Source: Ruminococcus sp. UBA1780 (GTDB lineage Bacteria; Bacillota; Clostridia; Oscillospirales; Ruminococcaceae). From it: DNA of 5,258 nt. Below, piece by piece: positions 1 through 4,868 of this stretch (position 1 is the stretch's first letter; each line of letters starts with the position of its first letter). The stretch is from positions 1-5,258 of the forward strand of contig DCGK01000012.1 of assembly GCA_002315235.1 (NCBI GenBank), written 5' to 3'. The position numbers and the translations under genes were made by a program. A model generated the notes under the pieces. It was given only the letters and a program-made list of their open reading frames with translations, ran no database searches and was not told the DNA's origin.

Positions 1-25
1 ATTTATTTAATGCGTTTACAATAAG

Positions 26-127
26 TTAAAAGCTATGGACGATAATCTGTGAGAGCAGTATTCTTGCAAGTGCTTCATCAAACTGCGTGATTGTATAAGG
101 CTGTGCTGACGCACATGCTGTCTTCAT
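26..127 (-). pseudogene. Possible remnant of a serine recombinase C-terminal tail (33 codons)
   Basis: An ATG at 127 on the minus strand, 8 bases after the regulator's stop codon, opens 33 codons ending in TAA at 26-28. The segment ITQFDEALARILLSQIIVHS recalls the 'FDEaL...lv..v.Vh' stretch near the C-terminus of large serine recombinases of Clostridia mobile elements; this is from memory and the match is short. There is no convincing ribosome binding site, and the same frame runs open into the 3' end of the regulator, so translation from this ATG is doubtful. If real it is a fragment: catalytic and DNA-binding domains are absent and the tail stops early. It could equally be a chance open stretch. 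Its interest lies in sitting in the same window as ICE genes. Confidence 0.25.
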
Positions 128-135
128 ATTTTCCG

Positions 136-795
136 TTATTCCGCGATTTCTTCCAGCGCACTTATATCTGTAAGAATTATTTTTCCGCGCTGGTTCTGAA
201 TAAGACCTTCAGTGACAAAACGCTTCAGCATTCTTGCAACGACTTCACGTGCAGTACTAATTTCCACCGCAATATTTTCCTGAGTGATTAAGAGAGTTTC
301 AGAACCTGTCTTTTCATATTCCTCAATGAGAAATGATGCTACTCTTCTGTCAATACTGTGAAACAGAATTTCCTGTATAACCCACATTGTGTCAGAGAAT
401 ATTTTGGCTGAATTCTCATACATCTGACATCTCACATAGACGTTTTCCTTCATGATTTTTGAAAAAGCAGGAACCGGCAGAATCAGAAGCTCTGTATCTT
501 TGGCTGCGGTTAGTTCTGAGTGAAATGTTATCTGTGACATAACGCATGAAGCCGCAAGAACACAGGTCTGGCCGTCCAGTATATGAACAAGTGTAATTTC
601 CCTGCCTTCGTCTGAGAGCAGAAACAGTCTCAGGTCACCGGAAATAACGTATACCAGTCCCACGCACTGTTGGCCGCACGTATGAACCATCTGACCTTTT
701 TCGTATCTGTGAATTACTGCTGAAGATGCAGTCAGCTCTTTTTCGGATGAACTGAGCTTTTCATAAAACGGTAGTGACTCAATAATCTGTTTCAT
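136..795 (-). CDS. Crp/Fnr-family transcriptional regulator
   Basis: A 219-residue protein, the usual length for a Crp/Fnr regulator, acting in the cytoplasm as a dimeric DNA-binding protein. Residues about 10-115 form the cyclic-nucleotide-binding-like beta barrel, including YEKGQMVH at 31-38, GLVYVISGDLRLFLLSDEGR at 46-65 and DGQTCVLAASCV at 74-85. Residues about 115-145 form the dimerisation helix. Residues about 145-215 form the winged helix-turn-helix, with LLITQENIAVEIS followed by the recognition helix STAREVVARMLKRF (about 180-193). Cysteines lie at 40, 44, 78, 84 and 123; there is no N-terminal four-cysteine cluster of the E. coli Fnr kind, but C40/C44 and C78/C84 could serve redox or metal sensing (inference). 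The ATG at 795 is preceded by GAAGGGG with 4 bases spacing. Divergent from pflB, which it may control; the effector is unknown. Confidence 0.92.
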   Translation of the reverse strand: MKQIIESLPFYEKLSSSEKELTASSAVIHRYEKGQMVHTCGQQCVGLVYVISGDLRLFLLSDEGREITLVHILDGQTCVLAASCVMSQITFHSELTAAKDTELLILPVPAFSKIMKENVYVRCQMYENSAKIFSDTMWVIQEILFHSIDRRVASFLIEEYEKTGSETLLITQENIAVEISTAREVVARMLKRFVTEGLIQNQRGKIILTDISALEEIAE

Positions 796-818
796 ATAGC
801 CCCTTCTTTCATGAATAT

Positions 819-853
819 ATAGTGAACGTCAAAATAAATATGACTTTCACTAT
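819..853. repeat. 35-bp palindrome, copy 1 (24 bp upstream of the regulator start)
   Basis: Imperfect inverted repeat: arm 818-831 (TATAGTGAACGTCA) faces 841-854 (TGACTTTCACTATA) with one mismatch, at 845, and a 9-base AT spacer. By hand alignment the 35-bp unit differs from copy 3 at two positions. It lies in the regulator's own promoter region, so it could be an operator, a transcribed hairpin in the regulator's leader, or one end of an inserted element. Confidence 0.85.
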
Positions 854-912
854 AATTATTATATTTATATTGCCTTGCAAATCCGATGACAGCAGTAGCC
901 TGCGGAAATCAG

Positions 913-952
913 TCTGCGCCTGCGGCTTGCCTTCTTTAGCAGGCCTTGCAGA
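913..952. repeat. Hairpin A: bulged 11-bp stem
   Basis: TCTGC (913-917) pairs with GCAGA (948-952), and GCCTGC (918-923) pairs with GCAGGC (939-944). The 3' side carries a 3-base bulge CTT (945-947) and the loop is 15 bases (924-938). No T tract follows, so it is not a standard terminator. Confidence 0.7.
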
Positions 953-991
953 GGTCGTTTCTATTACTCACTTCGTGAGTAATGAAAGACC
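953..991. repeat. Hairpin B: 17-bp stem with a 3-base loop
   Basis: GGTC, TTTC and ATTACTCAC on the left (953-956, 958-961, 963-971) pair with GTGAGTAAT, GAAA and GACC on the right (975-983, 984-987, 988-991). There are two single-base bulges (957 and 962) and the loop is TTC (972-974). It begins at the base after hairpin A ends, so the two stems abut. No T tract follows on either strand. Confidence 0.8.
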
Positions 992-1020
992 GCCTACGTC
1001 ATCTCCGTGCATATCTGCTA

Positions 1021-1055
1021 ATAGTGAACGTCAAAAAGAGTTTTACGTTCACTAT
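1021..1055. repeat. 35-bp palindrome, copy 2
   Basis: ATAGTGAACGTCAAAA (1021-1036) pairs with TTTTACGTTCACTAT (1041-1055) around the loop AGAG, with one bulged C at 1032. The unit has the same length as copies 1 and 3 and differs from copy 3 at four central positions by hand alignment; the outer 11 bases of each arm are identical. It closes the GC-richer block on the right. Confidence 0.85.
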
Positions 1056-1195
1056 AAGATATATTATATCACTTTTAAAAATAGTGTTCAACTGATATTA
1101 AATGATGTCACCGGAAAATTATAGTGCCCAGCACATCCTCTGATAGTTAACGACCGTTTCATTTGTTTTTTACTATAAAAATTTTTTCTCCAGTA

Positions 1196-1206
1196 TGACT
1201 TAGTCA
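1196..1206. promoter_or_regulatory. Possible Crp/Fnr-type operator
   Basis: TGACTTAGTCA is a perfect 11-base dyad (TGACT, T, AGTCA). Crp/Fnr-family sites are generally dyads with TGA/TCA halves, though the spacing here is one base shorter than the classical Fnr site. The centre (1201) lies about 41 bases before a start point predicted from the -10 at 1230-1235, the position typical of class II activation. That fit is an inference from one candidate site. Confidence 0.3.
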
Positions 1207-1229
1207 CAGACTGCCACATTAAAATATGA

Positions 1230-1235
1230 TATATT
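1230..1235 (+). promoter_or_regulatory. Candidate pflB -10 element (TATATT)
   Basis: TATATT matches the sigma-A -10 consensus at five of six positions. No good -35 hexamer lies 16-18 bases upstream, as expected of an activator-dependent promoter. A start near 1242 would put palindrome copy 3 at the 5' end of a leader of about 140 bases. The region is AT-rich and other -10-like hexamers exist (TATGAT at 1225-1230, TATAAT at 1286-1291). Confidence 0.3.
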
Positions 1236-1253
1236 ATTGATAACGCAATAAAT

Positions 1254-1288
1254 ATAGTGAACGTCAAAATAAATTTGACGTTCACTAT
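1254..1288. repeat. 35-bp palindrome, copy 3 (perfect arms, upstream of pflB)
   Basis: The most perfect copy: TATAGTGAACGTCAAA (1253-1268) is the exact reverse complement of 1274-1289, 16 bp per arm with a 5-base spacer ATAAA. The right arm contains TTGACG (1275-1280) and runs into TATAAT (1286-1291); these are only 5 bases apart, so they do not make one promoter. It lies 94 bp before the pflB ATG and would form a strong hairpin in any transcript crossing it. Confidence 0.9.
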
Positions 1289-1369
1289 AATATCAGAAGA
1301 TAAGAGGAGACAGAATAACAAAATCCCTTATCCTGAAAAACATTCAAAGTATATTGTATTAACTAAACA

Positions 1370-1375
1370 GGGGGT
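1370..1375 (+). promoter_or_regulatory. pflB ribosome binding site
   Basis: GGGGGT ends 7 bases before the ATG at 1383. It fixes the start here, because the same frame stays open back to a GTG at 1257 that lies inside palindrome copy 3 and has no ribosome binding site. Confidence 0.8.
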
Positions 1376-1382
1376 AAATTGT

Positions 1383-3677
1383 ATGAAAAATTTTGAACAA
1401 TGGAACGGTTTTAAAGGTCGTCTCTGGAAGGATGAAATCAATGTAAGAGATTTTATCCAGATGAACTATACTCCATATGACGGAGATGAATCATTCCTTG
1501 AAGGTCCTGCGGAATCTACAGAAAAACTCTGGGATAAGCTTAAGGCACTTCAGATTGAAGCAAGAAACAAAGGCGGTGTACTTGACTGCGAAACAGAAGT
1601 TGTTACAAGTCTTACTGCATACGGTCCCGGCTATATTGACGAAAGCCTGAAGGGACTCGAAAAAGTAGTTGGTTTACAGACTGACAAGCCTCTCAAGAGA
1701 GCATTCATGCCTTACGGCGGTATCAGAATGGCACAGCAGGCAGCAGAAAGCTACGGATATAAGGTAAATCCTGAATTTGACCGGATTTTCAATGAATATC
1801 ACAAGACTCACAACCAGGGAGTTTTCGATGCCTATACACCTGAAATCAGAGCAGCAAGAAACAGTCACATTGTAACAGGACTTCCTGATACATATGGCCG
1901 CGGACGTATCGTAGGCGATTACAGAAGAGTAGCTCTCTATGGTATTGACTTTCTTATCAGAGAGAAGGAAGCAGACAGGCAGAATACCGGAGACGGTACA
2001 ATGACTGACGAAGTTATCCGTCTCAGAGAAGAAATTTCGGATCAGATCAAGGCTCTTCAGGGAATGAAGAAGATGGCTGAAATCTACGGATTCGACATTT
2101 CACAGCCTGCAGGGAATGCACGCGAAGCAGTACAGTGGCTCTATTTCGGATACCTTGCTGCTATCAAGACACAGAACGGTGCTGCAATGTCAGTAGGTCG
2201 TATATCAACATTCCTTGACATCTATATCCAGCGTGATCTGAAAAACGGAGAAATAACAGAATCAGAAGCACAGGAACTCATTGATCATCTTGTTATGAAG
2301 TTCAGAATGGTTAAATTTGCCCGCATCCCGTCGTACAATGACCTGTTCTCAGGTGATCCTGTATGGGCAACACTTGAAGTAGGCGGTTCTGGGGTTGACG
2401 GACGTCACATGGTCACAAAAAGTGATTATCGTTTCCTTCATACTCTGGAAAATATGGGCCCTTCACCTGAACCGAACCTTACAGTTCTGTACTCAAAGTC
2501 TCTTCCTGAAAATTTTAAGAAATATGCAGCAAGGATTTCAATTGAAACCAGCTCAATCCAGTATGAGTCTGATGATGTTATGAAGCCGGTCTGGGGAGAT
2601 GACTACAGCATCTGCTGCTGCGTATCAGCTACACAGACAGGTAAGGAAATTCAGTTCTTCGGTGCACGTGCAAACCTTGCAAAGGCTCTCCTGTACGCAA
2701 TCAACGGAGGCATAGATGAAAAACTCGGCAGACAGATTGCTCCTGCTTACCAGCCGGTAACTTCAGAGTATCTCGATTATGACGAGGTAATCAGAAAATA
2801 TGATGTAATCCTCGAATGGCTCGCCGGTATTTATGTAAATACACTCAATATCATTCACTATATGCATGACAAGTACTACTATGAAGCTGCAGAAATGGCA
2901 CTTATCGATACAAATGTAAGACGTACATTTGCAACAGGTATTGCAGGCTTCTCACATGTTATCGATTCACTTTCAGCTATAAAGTATGCTAAGGTAAAGG
3001 TTATCCGCGGTGATGTTGAGGTGAAGGATAAGAAGGGCAATGTCACAGACACTGCGAGAAACATTGCTCTTGACTACGAGATTGAAGGCGAATTTCCTAA
3101 GTATGGAAATGATGACGACAGAGCTGATGAAATCGGCATCTGGCTTCTTGATACATTCCTTAAGAAAATCAAAAAGAGACAGACATACAGAAATTCAGAG
3201 CCTACTACATCAATTCTTACAATTACTTCAAACGTTGTCTACGGACGTGCAACAGGTGCACTTCCTGACGGACGCAAATCAGGTGCTCCTTTCGCACCGG
3301 GTGCAAATCCGGGCTACGGTGCAGAACAGAACGGCCTGATTGCATCACTGAATTCAACTGCAAAGATTCCATATGAATGGGCGCTTGACGGCATTTCAAA
3401 TACTCAGACAGTAAATCCTGATGCTCTCGGAAGGACAGATGCAGAACGTATTTCAAACCTTGTTAATGTAATGGAAGGCTACTTTGCACAGGGTGCACAT
3501 CACCTTAATGTGAATGTATTCAACAGGGAATACCTCGAAAAGATTATGGAGGACCCGGCAAATCCTGAATACGCAAACTTCACAATTCGTGTATCCGGCT
3601 ACGCAGTTAAGTTTGTTGACCTTACAAGAGAACAGCAGCTTGACGTAATCTCCAGAACATTCCACGCTTCAAGATAA
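1383..3677 (+). CDS. pflB: Formate C-acetyltransferase (pyruvate formate-lyase)
   Basis: A 764-residue cytoplasmic glycyl radical enzyme converting pyruvate and CoA to acetyl-CoA and formate in anaerobic fermentation; E. coli PflB is about 760 residues, so it is full length. The PFL domain spans about residues 10-620, with NYTPYDGDESFL near the N-terminus and TGLPDTYGRGRIVGDYRRVA in the first third. The active-site cysteine pair is C412-C413 in DYSICCCVSA (codons 2616-2621), followed by QFFGARANLAKALLYAINGG. The glycine radical domain occupies about 640-764, with GAHHLNVNVF and RVSGYAV, whose Gly739 (3597-3599) is the radical residue. A third cysteine, C411, precedes the pair where many relatives have alanine. 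No pflA follows; a terminator-like hairpin begins 22 bases after the stop, so the gene is probably monocistronic. Regulation by the divergent Crp/Fnr gene is plausible. Confidence 0.97.
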   Translation: MKNFEQWNGFKGRLWKDEINVRDFIQMNYTPYDGDESFLEGPAESTEKLWDKLKALQIEARNKGGVLDCETEVVTSLTAYGPGYIDESLKGLEKVVGLQTDKPLKRAFMPYGGIRMAQQAAESYGYKVNPEFDRIFNEYHKTHNQGVFDAYTPEIRAARNSHIVTGLPDTYGRGRIVGDYRRVALYGIDFLIREKEADRQNTGDGTMTDEVIRLREEISDQIKALQGMKKMAEIYGFDISQPAGNAREAVQWLYFGYLAAIKTQNGAAMSVGRISTFLDIYIQRDLKNGEITESEAQELIDHLVMKFRMVKFARIPSYNDLFSGDPVWATLEVGGSGVDGRHMVTKSDYRFLHTLENMGPSPEPNLTVLYSKSLPENFKKYAARISIETSSIQYESDDVMKPVWGDDYSICCCVSATQTGKEIQFFGARANLAKALLYAINGGIDEKLGRQIAPAYQPVTSEYLDYDEVIRKYDVILEWLAGIYVNTLNIIHYMHDKYYYEAAEMALIDTNVRRTFATGIAGFSHVIDSLSAIKYAKVKVIRGDVEVKDKKGNVTDTARNIALDYEIEGEFPKYGNDDDRADEIGIWLLDTFLKKIKKRQTYRNSEPTTSILTITSNVVYGRATGALPDGRKSGAPFAPGANPGYGAEQNGLIASLNSTAKIPYEWALDGISNTQTVNPDALGRTDAERISNLVNVMEGYFAQGAHHLNVNVFNREYLEKIMEDPANPEYANFTIRVSGYAVKFVDLTREQQLDVISRTFHASR

Positions 3678-3698
3678 CGAACAAATTAACGATTAAAC

Positions 3699-3760
3699 AA
3701 AACAGCTGGTGGAGAACATTTGAGTCTGCATCAGCTGTTTTGGGTTTTATTATTTAATCT
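3699..3760 (+). terminator. Probable pflB terminator
   Basis: AAAACAGCTG (3699-3708) pairs with CAGCTGTTTT (3732-3741). The stem extends inward to about 13 bp with one G-T pair, around a 17-base loop. It is followed by a T-rich tract (GGGTTTTATTATTT). It lies 22 bases after the pflB stop and is correctly oriented for it. Confidence 0.75.
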
Positions 3761-3806
3761 CAAACTTCGCACATCAAAAATAACTGTGTCAATCAAAATA
3801 TGTATC

Positions 3807-3831
3807 AAGTCCCGAAAAAACGGGACTTTTT
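3807..3831 (+). terminator. Second terminator-like hairpin, next to the convergent DUF4366 gene
   Basis: AAGTCCCG (3807-3814), loop AAAAAA, CGGGACTT (3821-3828), then T to 3831. The U tract suits plus-strand transcripts arriving from pflB. For minus-strand transcripts the stem still forms 7 bases after the DUF4366 stop, but the following tract (GATACATATTTTG) is poor in T, so it probably protects the ICE genes from pflB read-through and may act weakly the other way. Confidence 0.75.
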
Positions 3832-3835
3832 GACG

Positions 3836-4573
3836 TTATTCGTCTGAATTATCATTTATTTCCGGTTCGTCATCATACTCATCATCGTCGATGTCGATAT
3901 CAGGCTTCTTCTGATTTGTTGGTTTTCCCTTAACCTTGAAGAAGTAGAATGCCGCACCGCCGCCGAGTACAAGAATGCCTATTAACAGGAGAAGCTTATT
4001 GTTACTGCCGCCCGGATCTGAAACAGGAATGCTTACAGGTTCGCCGTTTTCATCGGTTTCAGGAATTGTGCTGACGGGCTTTCCACCTTTATCAGTTACA
4101 ACAGGTTCGGTAGTTGCCGGCTTTTTTGCCTTTGTTTCTTCCGGAAAATCCTCTGCAAAAGCCATGAGATCATACTCATCAACGAGATTCATAAAATAAA
4201 CGTTTTCTCCGCCCTTGTCGTCCTTATCGACTATGATATAGAACGTATTTCCGTTCTTGCTCTGGATAGTCAGAAACTGTCTGTTTACGTTTCCGTCAAG
4301 CACATCTTCAAGGAGATGACCGTTACCGGACGGAAACTTTGCTTCCGAATCGGAAATATCGTCGGTTACTGATTCAGGAGTTATTTCAGTATCGGGAAGT
4401 TCTGTAGGATTGATTGTCATTACAGTTTTTTCAACACCAGAATCCGTGACTGTTGAAATGTCCGTAGAGGCAGCTGTTGTTTCCTCAGCATAAGCTGTAA
4501 CCGCAGGAAGTAAAAAGGCACTGAGCATAAATGCTGCAGCACCGGCGATCTTATTCTTCATCTTCATTCTCAT
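3836..4573 (-). CDS. DUF4366 (CD1107-like) mobile element protein, secreted and membrane-anchored
   Basis: A 245-residue protein of the DUF4366 type found in conjugative elements of Clostridia; its exact job is not established, but a role at the cell surface during conjugation is inferred from company. A signal peptide covers residues 1-29 (basic start, hydrophobic core, AYA before EE). Residues about 30-80 are a Thr/Ser/Asp-rich linker. Residues about 84-145 form the conserved core, including RQFLTIQSKNGNTFYIIVDK and NVYFMNLVDEYDLMAF. A Pro/Thr/Glu-rich linker follows, then a membrane helix at about 194-213 (KLLLLIGILVLGGGAAFYFF), a basic stop-transfer and an acidic tail (DIDIDDDEYDDE). The start at 4573 has AAAGGA 9 bases upstream and overlaps the DUF4315 gene by 23 bp; ATGs at 4567 and 4561 are alternatives. 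Such elements often continue into further ICE genes, but here a hairpin and convergent pflB follow. Confidence 0.88.
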   Translation of the reverse strand: MRMKMKNKIAGAAAFMLSAFLLPAVTAYAEETTAASTDISTVTDSGVEKTVMTINPTELPDTEITPESVTDDISDSEAKFPSGNGHLLEDVLDGNVNRQFLTIQSKNGNTFYIIVDKDDKGGENVYFMNLVDEYDLMAFAEDFPEETKAKKPATTEPVVTDKGGKPVSTIPETDENGEPVSIPVSDPGGSNNKLLLLIGILVLGGGAAFYFFKVKGKPTNQKKPDIDIDDDEYDDEPEINDNSDE

Positions 4574-4856
4574 TTTCGATTTTCCTTTCTGAAATAACGG
4601 GATTTTTCTGAGCTGGTTTTACTGCCGAACTTTCCTTTGATGAAAGCATTTCCTTGAGTTCTGTACCGCTGATGTTATTGATGCTGACAATCATAACGAT
4701 ACGCTTGTTTTCATTCGCTTCCTTTTCGCTGAGAAGTTTTCGCTTGCGTTCCTGCCACTCAGCGATTTTTTCGTCTGCAAAGTCAATATCTTCATTGATT
4801 TTTGCGAGACGGTTTTCTACTTTTTCAAGCAGTTCTTCATTTGCTTTCAAGTGCAT
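4551..4856 (-). CDS. DUF4315 family protein (small coiled-coil ICE protein)
   Basis: A 101-residue, highly charged protein. Residues about 5-50 form a predicted coiled coil (ELLEKVENRLAKINEDI, then DEKIAEWQERKRKLLSEKEA). The conserved short segment KRIVMIVSINNISGTELKEM lies at 51-70, matching the 'ivr.vn.s.eEL..' end of DUF4315 proteins. A Lys/Glu/Asn-rich tail follows, longer than I would expect for a family usually near 80 residues (from memory). Its function is not known; in ICEs it sits between the CD1108-like and DUF4366 genes, as here. The start at 4856 is chosen because GGAAAGGAAG directly precedes it. The frame stays open to an ATG at 4940, but that would overlap the upstream gene by over 70 bp and its extra residues look unlike the family. 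Stop overlaps the DUF4366 start, implying translational coupling. Confidence 0.85.
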   Translation of the reverse strand: MHLKANEELLEKVENRLAKINEDIDFADEKIAEWQERKRKLLSEKEANENKRIVMIVSINNISGTELKEMLSSKESSAVKPAQKNPVISERKIENENEDEE

Positions 4857-4868
4857 CTTCCTTTCCTT
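4857..4868 (-). promoter_or_regulatory. DUF4315 ribosome binding site overlapping the upstream stop codon
   Basis: The upstream gene's TAA (4869-4867) runs straight into GGAAAGGAAG and the ATG at 4856, so the purine-rich ribosome binding site shares bases with the stop region. This close packing argues that the upstream stop is a settled gene end and supports co-translation. Confidence 0.7.

Larger units (their letters stand above)
871..1020. other. GC-richer structured block between palindrome copies 1 and 2
   Basis: About 150 bp with 77 G or C bases by hand count (51%), set in clearly AT-rich intergenic DNA. It has no convincing gene. It contains a direct repeat GCCTTGCA at 872-879 and 943-950, a direct repeat GCCTGCGG at 898-905 and 918-925, and two adjoining hairpins at 913-952 and 953-991. 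Flanked by two copies of the 35-bp palindrome, it has the shape of the interior of a small non-autonomous element, or of a structured RNA gene. Neither can be settled from this sequence alone. Confidence 0.5.
1056..1253. other. AT-rich spacer between palindrome copies 2 and 3
   Basis: About 200 bp with no supportable gene. It contains the AT-rich palindrome GATATA-T-TATATC at 1058-1070, two isolated copies of the palindrome's outer hexamer ATAGTG (1081-1086 and 1121-1126), and the possible activator site and -10 element annotated separately. It most likely carries at least part of the pflB promoter. Confidence 0.5.

Noticed and set aside
102..115. A small hairpin (TGTGC, TGAC, GCACA) after the regulator as its terminator
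   Set aside because: The stem is only 5 bp and no T tract follows on the minus strand.
822..1124. A 100-codon plus-strand open frame in the intergenic region
   Set aside because: It starts with a GTG inside palindrome copy 1 and runs through hairpins and AT-rich spacer; no ribosome binding site and no protein-like composition.
819..1288. The three palindromes as a CRISPR array
   Set aside because: Only three repeats with spacers of about 170 and 200 bp, unequal in composition; the repeats are full palindromes and no cas gene is present.
1275..1291. TTGACG and TATAAT as a single promoter
   Set aside because: The hexamers are 5 bases apart instead of about 17, so one RNA polymerase could not use both.
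1088..1321. A 77-codon minus-strand open frame with hydrophobic residues
   Set aside because: It crosses palindrome copy 3 and AT-rich DNA; hydrophobicity follows from the base composition, and there is no convincing ribosome binding site.
1257..1382. A 42-codon N-terminal extension of pflB beginning at a GTG
   Set aside because: The GTG lies inside the 35-bp palindrome, the extension has no similarity to PFL N-termini, and a good ribosome binding site precedes the ATG at 1383, giving the normal family length.
3831..3840. TGACGTTATT after the second terminator as another palindrome arm
   Set aside because: Only TTTGACGTT matches; the remaining bases and the facing arm are absent, so this is probably chance.
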